A stretch of 64,000 bases of DNA, taken from Rhabditoides inermis (lineage: Eukaryota; Nematoda; Chromadorea; Rhabditida; Rhabditidae). Both the position numbers and the translations under genes were made by a program. Positions 38,301 through 49,164 of this stretch are shown here, piece after piece (position 1 is the first letter of the stretch; the number at the start of each line of letters is the position of its first letter). The stretch is from positions 1 to 64,000 of the forward strand of contig CAWZYM010000479.1 of NCBI GenBank assembly GCA_963966185.1. Reading direction: 5' to 3'. The notes beneath the pieces were generated by a model. That model ran no database searches, was not told where the DNA came from, and saw only the letters and a list, made by a program, of their open reading frames with translations.

Positions 38301-41300
38301 GACACTAATAGTATTTACCGTGTTCTTCAGAAAAGTGTGAGTGATGCCATCGGGACTGGTATTAGTTTTTGATGCTAATCGTTGAATGGTTTTATGTATT
38401 TCTGCATATGATATTTGAATGGACGTGAGTTGATGTGTGTGTTGCGGGAGCACGGCACCTGTCGGAGGGGCACCCTGAGGCGAGAATATCGCATCAAAAT
38501 GCTCACCGAAAAGCTCCGCCTTCTCCCGTGACTCATGCACCAAAACACCATTTCGAGAGAGAGACGCGATGCCATCCGCGGGGAAGAGCCTAGCGCGCAC
38601 ATCTCGAAAGAGCGCCCGCTTGTTGCCTCCCGCGATCAGCCGCGCTTCCCTCTTACAATGCCATGAAAATAACGCTTTGCGTAATTTGCGCTGAGCTTTA
38701 TCAGATTTTCTAGACTCGGGATGTAGGATCGAATATCGCAATGCTTGTTTTCTTAATTTCTCGACATGTTTTGGCGGGTTAGTTGCTCTACGCGGGGGAA
38801 GGAGAGGGATGAAATTAGTAATAAGAAGTTTCATTCGCTCGGTAAAAAGAAGTGTAGCCTGTTCTAATGTCAAACCAATGAAATCGTATGTCCAATCAGT
38901 GCACGCAATTGCCTTGTTTATCTCATCCCATTTCGCTCTCCGATATGCCAGGCGGGGCGTCTCTCTCACTGCTTCACCCACTCCGAGTCGCAACCGAAAC
39001 TCAACTGGTAAATGATCACAGAGAGAGAAACGCGGCAGCACACTGACATTTTGAAAAAGCGATATGGAATCGGTGAGTACGATATCGAGAGTATGAGCCC
39101 TTTGCCCGACTCGCCTCACCATAGTAGCATGGCGTACCAGCTGACATAGTGAGTGGAGTGAGGCAAAGGCTGCCAAAGAGCGATCAAATGCCTCGGCGGC
39201 CTGGAATGAATTCCAGTCCACCGAGGGCGCATTGAAATCTCCCTGGATGATATGGAAATGACTATCAGGTAGCAAAAGGTTTTCAAGTTCGGATATGAGA
39301 ATAGCGCCGGTAGATTTGACTTGCGAAGTTTTCCCGGGAGTACGGTAAACAGTGATTAATCGCAAAGGTTTTTGAATACGGAAATGTTTAGACGCGAGAA
39401 TATCCACACATACAAATTCACAAAGACCATTTATGGATTTGGTTGCTATAAGTTTTACAGAGAGAGAAGAGTCACAAAGCAAAAGAACGCCGCCGGCATG
39501 TGAGGCGCGATCAGATCGATACATCGTGTAGCGGCCATTCATACACAGACTATTCATGTTATCACAACTATTGCACCAAGACTCAGTAATCCCACAAATC
39601 AAGGGTTTGACGCGGTTCAGTAAATTATCAAGATCATACAGCTTATTCCTAGCGGAGCGCGCATTTAGCAACAAAAATATAGACAATGGAACATCACTTA
39701 GAGAGGGAAGAGAAGAGGTCTGCGAAACATGAGAAACTGTAAAACCCACCTGTACGGAGCAGTCTACGGGGAAGGGGCAGCTGTCCTAGGGCACAGCATC
39801 AACGGTGGTGATCTCCGGGGCGGCATCGGTCATGTCCTCGTCACGCATCTTCTTCTGCTGCACCTCTGAAACAGGCGAGAGCACAGCAGAGGTCTGGTTA
39901 CGCTTCTTAGACGCGCGGCGCACAGTGGAAGTGGACGCCGAGGAAACACCCCTCCTAGAACCCCTCGACACTCCACGGGAGCGAGCACGCCCGCGGGAAG
40001 AGCCGCGGGTGGCAGCAGGCTGCGGCGGGCGAGGAGAGAGAGGCGAGTCATCGGGAGGCGCGAGAGAGTGCGCAGACGAAGAGAGCGCAGGCGGCTGGGG
40101 CGCGGGATCAGAGTGCACAGTCACACTGCGAGTGAGACTGTGGTTCTTGAATGGGCGAGGCTTGGGCAGCTTGTACTTCTGGCAGTCACGGATCACCCAA
40201 ACCACCATACCAGCCGCCTCGTTGAGCTTTTTGCACTCCTCCTTCAGCTCTCGCTCCAGCTTGAGCTCCTCGGTAGTGAAGTCGCGGCGCGCATAGGCAA
40301 ACTGCAGTCCATCCAGTCCGTCGTGCCTGCTTCTCCACTTTCTTTTTTTCTTTATTCTCTTCTTTTCTCTCTTTCTATTATATTCATCTTTCTCTCTCTC
40401 TATTCTTCTTCTCTCGCTCTCTCTCTTCCTCCCACCCCCCCCCCCTCACCTCACACATCTACTTATCCAGGAACCCTGAAATGAATCTATCGACGGGGTC
40501 TCGCTTCACGAACACCGTCGTCCAACTCGAGTCAGAAAAATGGTCCTGAAAATGTACCACATTTTTAACGACAATAATAAGACAATAATATACTCAGACT
40601 GAGGTCACTGATTTCTGCAAAGTTTATTCAACCAATGTATAAAAACAAAAAGGCGTCACAGCACTATCTACGGATGAACGAAATTCGAGACGTCCTAACC
40701 CAACCACCCTATGTTGCTGCCGTCGTATTCTAAGAACGCTATCATGTAATCGACTACGTGCTAGAAAAACTTTTGATTCAACCGAAAAAAGCCAACCCTC
40801 ATGTAGTCGGTCATGTTCGTGTAGAGGAATCCGGGAATATGCTCCTCGCACTGACGACTGCAAAGACATATACAAAATAACTTTGAGTAATTGTAATCGT
40901 GCCAACCGACTGCAACCGCGAGGAAACCCTAACCGACCAGTTTGGCGGGTACTCCTTGCCCATGAACCAGCCGCGCAGATAGCACTCCATCGTTCCCATC
41001 ACCGTAGACATGGTCTTGGGCACAACGCACGCGCCAAAGTTGTACTCGTCGGCCGCCTGGAATCTCTCTCTCTCTCTCTCTCTCCCTTTCTCTCTCCCAC
41101 CCACCCTCATGTATGTCTCCACGAAGCCCCACTTCTTCAGGCACAGCTCGGGCTTCTCCACGCAGAGTCGAGTGAGAGGCACGTCCCCGGCGATCGGCGG
41201 ACCGATCGGCTGCAATATGAGACGTTCAGAATGAAATATGAAGCCATAACCGTGTCGCGCACGCGAAACATTCATTGTTATAGGCCCCATTATACTTTCA

Positions 41301-41989
41301 CGCTGACGCGACGGTGAGGCTCCCGTGCAAAAGATGCAACTATTAGTTTCGTTGACGCAGCGTGATCAAAATCGATAGGTGCATCTTTTGCACGGGAGCG
41401 TCAGCGTCGCGTCAGCGTCAACGTGAAAGTGTAATGGTGCCGCATGGTTGCTCAAAAAGCGCGGGAAAAACACGCGGGAAAGTGTGAGTGCGCGTGCTGA
41501 CCGCTAAACTCCCGGAGAAAACAGCACACTCACCCGTTTTCAGGAAAGAAATCGTTCGCACATTTGGTTGATTTCATAAGATTCCGCATAGTTATGCATT
41601 CAAAAAAACATAATCTCTCACCTTGGAGTTGGCCGCGATGAGCTTGCGGAAGCTGCACTCATTGAAGCGTTCCTTTCTCGTCTCACAATCGACAGAATAG
41701 GAGGGTGCGAACTGAAACACATTGAAGTTGCTACATTACATGAATTGCTAGTTATGCTACAGTGACTTGTCGTTCAAGAACGAAGCAAGTAACGAGGCTG
41801 TTAGTGAGAGCAGTGGCTGTATGCACTCACGTCATCCGAGACGTTGTGAAGTTTGCGCGGCAGTCGGTTCTCCTCGGTCAACTGGCTGTTCAATATCAGC
41901 AACACGGTCAGCGTCAGCGTGCCTATACCAACCGCGAGAAGGAAGCCGTTGCCGCGCTTCGAGTAGACACTATCCAGCCGCTCGTACAT
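35124..41989 (-). CDS. ST-2: carbohydrate sulfotransferase (Sulfotransfer_2-like), B' copy
   Basis: Minus-strand exons in order: 41,831-41,989 (MYERLDSV with a signal anchor LLAVGIGTLTLTVLLIL), about 41,625-41,712 (CSFRKLIAANSK), about 41,104-41,212 (IAGDVPLTRLC ... KKWGFVETYMR), about 40,943-41,059 (PAPS loop ACVVPKTMSTVMGT), about 40,805-40,860 (EEHIPGFLYTNMTDYM), about 40,470-40,557 (TTVFVKRDPVDRFISGFLD), about 36,577-36,650 (CNHCYMNVTCFMEQQ), about 36,385-36,475, about 36,270-36,340, about 35,360-35,450, and the last exon to the stop at 35,124. Type II Golgi topology is expected; the enzyme would transfer sulfate from PAPS to a glycan, with an unknown acceptor. A 4-base insertion after FLD would stop the frame, but it creates a donor (GATAA/GTAGAT) that rejoins in frame as FLDK-LAGEC, dropping RCVR with its cysteine. 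The LINE and MITE M6 lie in introns. Confidence 0.7.
35648..36209. mobile_element. MITE M6 in a ST-2 intron
   Basis: Ends CTCCATAAAACTTTTTAACC and, inverted, CTCCATAAAACTATCTAACC. The interior repeats AACCGTA/TACGGTT many times. ST-1 lacks the element at the matching intron position (about 8,825). 562 bp, no ORF. Confidence 0.75.
36873..39749 (-). CDS. LINE ORF2: endonuclease plus reverse transcriptase, 958 aa
   Basis: One uninterrupted frame. The N-terminal third is an apurinic-type endonuclease: FLLLNARSARNKL near residue 25, the catalytic Glu in TESW near residue 57, QGDFNAPSVDW near residue 170 and SLCDHLPVEF near residue 245. The reverse transcriptase spans roughly residues 470-740, with NYRPISLTS, YIDFKKAFDTINH, GVPQGSCLGPILF and the catalytic YADD box. 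The C-terminal part has the YTTYFRCKLEYCTELW and YTRRICRRAGL segments typical of this group. Endonuclease type, domain order and YADD place it in the CR1/Jockey-like LINEs; the clade is not certain. No stop codons or frameshifts interrupt it, so the insertion is probably recent or active in trans. Confidence 0.9.
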   Translation of the reverse strand: MGFTVSHVSQTSSLPSLSDVPLSIFLLLNARSARNKLYDLDNLLNRVKPLICGITESWCNSCDNMNSLCMNGRYTMYRSDRASHAGGVLLLCDSSLSVKLIATKSINGLCEFVCVDILASKHFRIQKPLRLITVYRTPGKTSQVKSTGAILISELENLLLPDSHFHIIQGDFNAPSVDWNSFQAAEAFDRSLAAFASLHSLCQLVRHATMVRRVGQRAHTLDIVLTDSISLFQNVSVLPRFSLCDHLPVEFRLRLGVGEAVRETPRLAYRRAKWDEINKAIACTDWTYDFIGLTLEQATLLFTERMKLLITNFIPLLPPRRATNPPKHVEKLRKQALRYSILHPESRKSDKAQRKLRKALFSWHCKREARLIAGGNKRALFRDVRARLFPADGIASLSRNGVLVHESREKAELFGEHFDAIFSPQGAPPTGAVLPQHTHQLTSIQISYAEIHKTIQRLASKTNTSPDGITHTFLKNTVNTISVPLSILFSMSTSVCAVPRIWRLAYIKPLFKKGSRDNISNYRPISLTSSVAKVLERIFVKQLTSFLESNNLISSKQFGFRKNRSTGAQLIQCYSHWLKHVSNGFVIDCIYIDFKKAFDTINHSLLFNKLHSLGVRGNVLGWIRSFLSDRCQQVMVGEELSAPRLVNCGVPQGSCLGPILFNVYINDIIAHLPDYVSCELYADDLKVSFAFDKDDLSAKSKFQCAIDTITDWSHQWGLQISTEKTQILHIGRRNPRFEYTAGGTTLAPANSVRDLGITMSTSLVFDSHYDLIIQNTLNSINDFLRVYQTRNLHVLVVAYTTYFRCKLEYCTELWNPQDVGSVNAIESVQRYYTRRICRRAGLFSLTYPQRLQLLGLQTLEQRRILNDVAYMHKVTTNSTYLDYHGLFNFVPTRSRTSHGWRVVPCFDTALKSSAFFNRIYRLWNSLPPSIVMSAKHETVKSFLESNPHLLPVSKIRRL
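39786..40339 (-). CDS. LINE ORF1, 5'-truncated
   Basis: A frame open from the 5' junction of the element: a charged helical segment (TTEELKLERELKEECKKLN), then GMVVWVIRDCQKY, a Pro/Ser-rich region and a basic Arg/Ser/Gly stretch (RGSSRGRARSRGVSRGS), ending DAVP at 39,786. The ORF2 start is 36 bases further on. Basic ORF1 proteins of LINEs bind RNA. The true N-terminus is missing because of 5' truncation. Confidence 0.65.
41289..41435. mobile_element. Short MITE M8 in a ST-2 intron
   Basis: About 147 bp with inverted ends ATTATACTTTCACGCTGACG / CGTGAAAGTGTAAT and an inner pair GCTCCCGTGCAAAAGATGCA / TGCATCTTTTGCACGGGAGC. No ORF. Confidence 0.7.
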
Positions 41990-43350
41990 GCCTTGAACGC
42001 TACAGTGCAATTAATTGACAATGAACATGAGCGCGGGCGGGTGTGGGCCATGCTGGTGTAGATGCTGACAAAGAATGATGCTGACGAGCCTTTTTTTCAC
42101 TAATTTTTTTCACTTTTTTTCACACTAACGTTTTTTTTTGGAATTCGAGTTTTGGATGTCTCATTTTGTTCCTTGTCCCGAGAAGATGGCGAGATAACAG
42201 CAAGCTTTTTTAAACTGCTAGTTCTTGTTATTCGCTCGTTTATGCAACAGCGAAGTATGAAGATTGCAGCAACGGGAGGAGATTGTGCGCGACTCACACT
42301 GCCGATAGAGTAAGCAATAAGAACAAATTGCATCATATTTGCAAATACGTATTTGTCTTTGTGCACAGTCGTGTACTTTATCTCTACTATCCCGATCACT
42401 AGCTTTGACCATTCGGCCGTGATGTCCCGGCCCGGGCCGTGATATATATTGATACATTGATTATATATCGTTATCTGATTAAACTAAAATTAAACCAACA
42501 ACACCATTAAACTCAGCATGCGAGATTTTAACAAAAAACACATTTCAATCGCATTTCATGAATTTCAGCACAAAAGTAGCCGCTGTGATAGAAGTCATGT
42601 TGAATAAAGATAAACGAACTTTTGGATTTATAAGTATCTATGTATAAATTATTAGTCTGTTTACAAAACATCACAGTAAAGTTTATTTCACAATTTTACT
42701 CATAGAGATATGTATTTCGATGCATGCAAAGCGGCTGTTTCAAACTGACATATTTCGGTTTATGCACTTTTCACTGGCTCAATGACGTTAGATCGAAATG
42801 AGCTTCGCACCACTGAACGTTTCATCTTTCTATTCATCTTATGATGACGTTGTTTCAGCATTTCGTTGTCATGATTTTCTCAACTTTTTCACACATGAAA
42901 AAGTGATCTGAACTATCTTGTGATCTAAACTAGCGAACTAGCCTCGTTCCCTCGCGCACTATCTCATCTTCTATATGCTGTACATATAATTGTCTAATAA
43001 ATGACAATTGTTTGTTATTAGAATTTGGAAATATAGTTGCACAATCACCAATAAGTCACACTTTTTTTTTTCCTTTTTTTTCAAATTTCATTGAACATTC
43101 TTGTTTTCTTGTCATCATGTTTAATCCTTATTGCAAAATCGAAATGAGAAACACAGTAAGTATGTACTATTCATACGAATTCAACAACGTGCAAAAAAGA
43201 AATAGCACAAACATGAAGATAGATTCGCACGATTAGAACTTATTGCACAGTTATTTTGGGTGTAGGAAAAACTGATTCGTTTTTTTTCATTGTTGGGCCG
43301 CATTAGGAATAGCACAAAACTAAAATAATACAATGTACTTTGAAATATAG
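41990..43350. other. Intergenic region between ST-2 and ST-3, no gene seen
   Basis: Contains the 5' flank of ST-2 and about 1.2 kb of AT-rich DNA. A possible trans- or cis-splice acceptor (TTCAAG) precedes the ST-2 ATG. No exon with similarity on either strand. Confidence 0.5.
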
Positions 43351-44854
43351 TTAGGACTTAATAGTTGATTCTACGTTGGGGTACGCATATCCAAGCGCAT
43401 CGTAGTCGTTGTGGTAGAGTCGAATGATCAGCTCCCGAATGTAGGGCTGCGAATGGATGTATTCGGAGATGTACCTGCAAGGAGAAAGCTTGCTACGTAA
43501 TTCCATTTTTATCCGATATATTGAAGATAGATAACCCTTCTATGACGGGCAGGGTGACTAGCTCGTACCGCGGACTAGATAATGTTGTGATCTTGTGATT
43601 GGAAAACTGAAGATGACTACCACTTATTCTTCATGAGTCTGATAAGGTAAAGTGGTAAAGGTAAACCGCGCTCCTTTAATAATCAATCAAACACCCACGC
43701 TCTTTCGGGCGACTGTAGTGTGGAGTGGACTGTGTGGTAGTTGGAGACTTTGGCATAGATGGCTTCACTAGCTGCCGACGGCACCTAGTACACAATCGTA
43801 ACTACTCTGTCGAATGATGAATTTATAATCAAATAGATTATAGGGAACAAGGATAAGTAGTCTTTTCACAACCGATTTAACAAGTGAACTCCAAAACTTA
43901 TCACCTACGTAAACAAACTGTGCGTTTGTATAAGACGTTATGGAGGAAATATAAAAACAGCCTGTTTGCAAATGCGACAAAAGACACGACTCACCCCCTT
44001 GTTCTTCAACAATTCCATCATATCGGGTAGGAACGCTTCGGTTGCGTTGCCGGAATAACGCACAAAGTGGAACCTGCAAGACGTGTCACACAATTTTTCT
44101 GTCTGCTTGAGTTCTAAAGCAAAGCCACACACGAGTCTAGACCGTCATATATGACTCACTTGCCGCTCTGCTCGAGCTCATTCCACGGAGGGCTACAGAA
44201 TCATGTTTGCCCGCTCTACAGCTGAGGCTACACTAGGCAATTAGTAAATCATACAATGGTATGGTGGTATGATACCATGGTATGGTCGTATGGTGGTATG
44301 ATTGTATGATGGTATGTCGTATGTTGTATGTTGTATGATTTACTAATGACCTCACACTACCAGCACCGTCTCGCACTCACTTGCCGCTATCTTTGAGCTC
44401 TCGGAGGTTGCACATCCACGACTGCGGCACCATGTGGAACTCGTCCTCGTAGTAGACCGACGAATCTGTCTTCGCCTGTCAAACAGCTTCTTGTCACCAA
44501 CACCGGCTTTTCGCTTTGATTTTAAGGTTGTTAAAGTTTCCATAACTTCTAAGTTTTAACAGTACCTGGAATCCCTGCAGCTGCTTTTCCATGAAACACG
44601 TGACGTTCATGTAGCAGTGATTGCATTCACCCGCCAGCCTGAACTCTCTCTCTCTCTCTCTCCCTCTCTCTCCCCTACCTCACACATCTATCCAGAAATC
44701 CGGAAATGAATCTATCGACGGGGTCTCGCTTCACGAACACCGTCGTCCAATCGGCGCTCGAATGGTCCTGGATGAATATGCTCATCGTTCTTTCGAGATT
44801 TTTAATTTTTTGTGTGTATTTGAGAAGTGAATTGAACAGGACAAACAAAAAAGG

Positions 44855-44909
<55 letters not shown>

Positions 44910-45572
44910 AACACCTTCATGTAGTCCATTGTATTATTGTAGAGGAATCCGGGGATGCGCTCCTCGCACTTGCGACTGAAAAAAAACAATGCAAACAACT
45001 CGTTTACTATGTACAAACTGTACGTTTCAAGTTTTGCTTTCAGAAAATCATTGTTCAATTTTATAATTTCATTGTTACAGTGCATTTGTAAAGTATTTAA
45101 AACAGACGAGAAAATTTTACGTTAGTTGGCCGGTGTGTGTAGTAACGCGTGGAAAAGGAAGCTGCCCAACAAGTCTCGCTTTAAAAACCTACCTGTTCGG
45201 CGGGTACTCCTTGCCTTCGTACCAGTTGCGAAGATAGCACTCCAGTGTGCCCATAACAGACGACATGGTCTTCGGAACGACGCACGCGCCAAAGTTGTAC
45301 TCGTCGGCGGCCTGGAATCTCTCTCACTCCCCTTTTCTCTCCCCTCCCTCTTCTCTTCCCTTTCTCTCTCTCTCCTCTCTTTTCCCTCTCTCTCTCCTCT
45401 CTTTTCCCTCTCTCTCTCTCCTCTCTTTTCCCTTTCTCTCTCTCCTCTTATTTCCCTCTCTCTCTCTCCTCTCTTTTCCCTCTCTCTCTCTCTTTCTCTT
45501 TCTCTCTCCTCTCTCCCCTTTCTCTTTCTCCCTTCCTGTCCCCCTCTCTCTCACCTCTCTCTCTCCTCTCTC

Positions 45573-45623
<51 letters not shown>

Positions 45624-48540
45624 CTTTCTCTCTCCCACCCACCCTCATGTATGTCTGCACGTATCCCCACTTCTTCAGGCACAGCTCGGGTCTCTCCTCG
45701 CACAGTCGAGTGAGAGGCACGTTTCCGGCGTGAGGGGGGCCGAGCTTCTGCAAAATTCTAACCAAAGTTATAGATCAAAGTCCGCATCAGCGAGTTCAGC
45801 TACGGATACACGGCGACATAACGAGATAGAAAAGTGACGCGCTGGAATTAGTTAGTCGTTAGTTCGCAGTGAATAATCTGCGGATACAGAAACACGAAAT
45901 ATACGCAGAAATGAATCTGCGATTTCATGAGCTGGTTAACATATCTGTGCTCTGTGAACGTAAAGCAATCCCGCTCACCTGCGAGTTTGCGGCGACGAGC
46001 TTCCTGAAGCTGCACTCGTTGAATCGGTTCTTCATCACCTCACACTCAACGTTAGCGGCCGGCCGGGACTGAAAAAGTCGCGTGGTCACAAACCATAGAA
46101 AGAAACAAGGATAGTTATTTTAATATTAGTTCAGTAAAGTCCTCTCCAATTTTACAGTAGCACAATTTGTGCGCAAGCATGTTGTATACGCTGTGGCAAA
46201 CAATTCACGAGATTTGGATCATGTTGAATGACTAGGACATCGATCAAGGATTGCTTTTCGTGTATTCCAAATTGCGCTGCTTGCGCGCGACCGGTGCACA
46301 ATCGCCATCGCGCAGGAATGGTGCGGGGCGATTTGAGAATTGGCGGGAATTTTAGTATCACGCAATCTCTGAGAGAATCGGACGTTTTTGGGACATGTGG
46401 GATCTAGGGTTTTTGAGGGCGTAGTTTGGGGTTATGAAGGGTCCTTTACAAAGTGGTAAAGGTGATTTCATTGAAATTTGCATATTTAGCCAGTTAAGGG
46501 ACCACCACCTCAACTTTGTCAGTTTCTGTCCAAAACTAACTTTCAAAAAATAATTCGATTCCTTACATCAATTTAAAAAAAACTTTTTATATAGAAAAAA
46601 ATTGATGTTACCCAAAGGTTAAGCTTTTATAAGCGAAAATACGATTTCTTTTGTAAAAAATGAATTCTTAAAAATATATGGAAGTTCGATAGCAGTCTCT
46701 AGTTTGCATTATTCAAAACTTGAAGTTGTTCATAACAAAATAAAAATTATACGATAAAAATCGAAGGGTCTCGAAAAAAATCGAAGGGATAAAAATCCGT
46801 TTGAAAATGACCCACTCATGGTGGTCCATCGCAAATGGACCATAAGCAGATACGAACCATACAAAAACTGAAAAGTTATGAAAACTAGAAGTGATTTGAA
46901 GCATACTTTGTGTTCACATTGTCGTTGTACCATCAAATCCAAAAAAGTTATGAGCGTTTCAATCCAAGAAAATTTAAAAATTTCCACTCTTTCGCGCGTG
47001 GTGATTATCCAGTCTTCAATAGCACCTTATTCTGGTTAGTTTATGGAAATGTAACCTATATACCGTGTAAAAACACTTAGATTTCAAAAATCGAAGGGGA
47101 CGTCTTTTGAGATATCGACCTTTGAATGTTGCTGGCTCGCGAACATGACGACAATGAAGAACGATAAATCAAAATACGTTCTCTTTTTTTTCGAAAACAC
47201 ATAGTTTTCATATTCTTTCATGATAAGTTTGAACAACTAGTTACAAAAAGTACTATTATAGTGGAACGGTTTTGGTTAAGGGTTGCATGTTCGCGAGCCA
47301 GCAACAATCAAAGGTCGATATCTCAAAAGACGTCCCCTTCGATTTTTGAAATATAAGTGTTTTTACACGTTACATAGGTTACATTTCCATAAACTAACCA
47401 GAATAAGGTGCTATTGAAGACTGGATAATCACCACGCCCGAAAGAGTGGAAATTTTTAAATTTTCTTGGATTGAAACGCTCATAACTTTTTTGGATTTGA
47501 TGGTACAACGACTATGTGAACACAAAATATGCTTCAAATTACTTCTAGTTTTTATAACTATTTAGTTTTCGTATGGTTCTTATCTGCTTATGGTTCATTT
47601 GCGATGGACCACCATGAGTGGGTCATTTTCAAACGGCTGTAGCAAAAAAGACGTACCCTTCGATTTTTCTCGTATAATTTTTGTTTGATTATAAACTAGT
47701 TCAAGGTCCGATTAGTGAAAACTAGAGACTGCTATCGAACTTCCATATAATTAAAGGTATTTATTTTTTTGCAATTAAAATCATACTTTTGCGTATAATA
47801 GCTTACCCTTTGATTGACATCAAAAATTTTCTATATAAAAAGTTTCTTAAAATTGTATCAGCTGTCCAAAAATAGGTATACTTGCTATTTACTGAAAACA
47901 CCAAAACATTATAACTTTCCACTATTTCATATCCTAGATCCCAGTGGTGTCCGATTCTCTCAGAGATTGCGTGGTATAATGACATACTGCCACGTCCCTG
48001 ATCAAGGCGTGCCGTCGTAAAGATATTTTCCAATAACCGTGGTCCTTCAACATCTCACACCACAATAATCAAATGTTGCGCTCACATATACAGAGTACAT
48101 GTGGAATCGGCGGTCAGCATGTGGCTGCTCGCTGGGTCGACTGTTGCTGACGACCACAACGACACTGACGAGAGTGGCCAGAGCCGCCGCCAGCAGCTTG
48201 CCGCGCGCCGACAAACTGCAAAGTCGATAGCTTCAGGAAACTGATTGGAAGACCGTAAAATTAGGGATAAGGTAAACGATAATGAATTGTTCAGCTAGAT
48301 CACTTGCACAAACTACCGTATGTTTGAAAACAAGTAATGTATGTGTGTGCGTTTACGTATGTAGTCAAATGTATATATATACGAGCTCCTGAACTTAAAT
48401 AGTTGAAACCGTGGTCGTCTCCGAAGGACCACGGTTTCAACTACTTAACAAGACAAAAGCAATACACTTACCGAGAACAACTCATCAACGATCGAAACGC
48501 GGCGACTGTCTGCGAGCCGCGGAGGCAACCGAGCTGACAT
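43351..48540 (-). CDS. ST-3: carbohydrate sulfotransferase (Sulfotransfer_2-like)
   Basis: First exon 48,472-48,540 (MSARLPPRLADSRRVSIVDE). Exon 2, about 48,085-48,217, carries the signal anchor KLLAAALATLVSVVVVVSNS. Then come about 45,980-46,070 (CSFRKLVAANSQ), about 45,641-45,752 (PLTRLCEERPELCLKKWGY), about 45,195-45,318 (PAPS loop ACVVPKTMSSVMGT), about 44,923-44,976, about 44,685-44,790 (DWTTVFVKRDPVDRFISGFL), about 44,569-44,642, about 44,383-44,475, about 43,997-44,073 (FHFVRYSGNATEAFLPDMM), 43,697-43,783, and a last exon ending NVESTIKS with stop at 43,351. All motifs of the family are present and no lesion was seen. A foldback element of 1.6 kb lies in the intron after the anchor exon. 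Microsatellite introns are GA, CT and GA in sense order at 45,320-45,640, 44,860-44,908 and 44,646-44,675. Confidence 0.75.
44241..44346. mobile_element. Short foldback M9 in ST-3
   Basis: Inverted ends TTAGTAAATCATACAA / TTGTATGATTTACTAA enclose ATGGT-type pentamer repeats with an internal dyad (TACCATGGTA). A half-copy with the same end is at 55,985-56,045. Confidence 0.65.
45320..45640. repeat. Long CT-rich microsatellite intron of ST-3
   Basis: Fills the intron between TYMR and AADEYNF. It is CT on the plus strand, hence GA on the gene's sense strand, interrupted by TTTCC blocks repeated every 25-30 bp. Confidence 0.9.
46358..47976. mobile_element. Large foldback element M7 (about 1.6 kb) in a ST-3 intron
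   Basis: Left arm 46,358 to about 47,145 and right arm about 47,285 to 47,976 are inverted copies (outer CACGCAATCTCTGAGAGAAT; inner AAAAGACGTCCCCTTCGATT) with a loop of about 140 bp. The arms have diverged by substitutions and indels. No ORF with similarity. ST-3 exons lie on both sides, so it is intronic. Confidence 0.8.
48400..48443. repeat. Single copy of the conserved hairpin
   Basis: TAGTTGAAACCGTGGTC pairs perfectly over 17 bp with its partner around the loop GTCTCCGAAG. It lies in ST-3 intron 1. Six further copies form an array at 57,686-58,420. Confidence 0.85.
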
Positions 48541-49164
48541 GGATGCTGACAATTCTCGAGCCTGTTTTCACTGTCCGTATTTCGGGAGACGAGTTTTTTT
48601 TTGGGTGTGTCATCTGTCGGGTGCCCGCTACAGTCTCTGGAAGAATGTAGATGGTGCGATAACAGTCCTTTGAGACCGCTCGCTCTTGTCTTGCATTTGT
48701 CTGTGTTGTTTTTTCAGCGATTTTTCCGTGTGCGATCTTCAAAAACTGAGACGACAACATCAGAGTGAATGATTTATGTAACAAAATGATGAAAGACGCG
48801 ACTTGCACTTTAGTGAAACGAGAAGATCCTAACGGCAAACGTAAAAACAAGGACACTGGAGTGAATATAGCAAATGAGAACAATTAGCAATGGAGAACAT
48901 TCTGTTCCTAAACATTAGTCTCGAATGCAGTAGATGGGAATGAAAAAGGCTCAAGTCAGGACTCGAACGGTGTGTACAAAAAAAATCAGAATATTTATCA
49001 CGAATCAAGTAGCACACAATATCGATTACGTAAATCACGACAAGTGTACAAAAGGAAGGGACGTAATCACGTAATCGTTATGCAATCTACAAGGAGAAAG
49101 TCTATTCTATAAGTGCAGGAAGGAAGTCTATTCTATAAGGAAGTCTATTCTACAGGGAGGAAGT
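48541..49164. other. ST-3 5' flank / ST-4 3' flank
   Basis: No exon with similarity. The region is repeated directly at about 58,520-59,037 as part of the tandem duplication. Confidence 0.5.

Larger units (their letters stand above)
36738..40339 (-). mobile_element. Non-LTR retrotransposon (LINE, CR1/Jockey-like), about 3.6 kb
   Basis: Inserted on the minus strand in the ST-2 intron that is uninterrupted in ST-1. The 3' end (left) is GGTAATAAACTTATT followed by an ATT repeat; the 5' end is cut inside ORF1 near 40,339. Flanks share an imperfect duplication around TTCTTTCCACTTT / TTCTCCACTTTCT, consistent with target-primed insertion in a pyrimidine tract. It carries ORF1 (partial) and a full-length ORF2. 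Confidence 0.85.
24093..41145. repeat. Arm B' of inverted duplication B/B'
   Basis: Inverted partner of 7,058-18,380, about 5.7 kb longer because of a Helitron (31,721-34,313), a LINE (36,738-40,339) and two foldback elements (28,661-29,043 and 35,648-36,209), and shorter by the 0.9 kb insertion private to arm B. Confidence 0.85.

Noticed and set aside
45126..45837. Long plus-strand frames of about 195 codons
   Set aside because: They run through a CT-rich intron of ST-3 and are low-complexity Ser/Leu/Phe; the coding exon is on the minus strand.
48485..48883. 132-codon minus-strand frame as a separate gene
   Set aside because: It overlaps ST-3 exon 1 in another frame and has no similarity; the frame ending in VDELFS with a donor joins the anchor exon properly.
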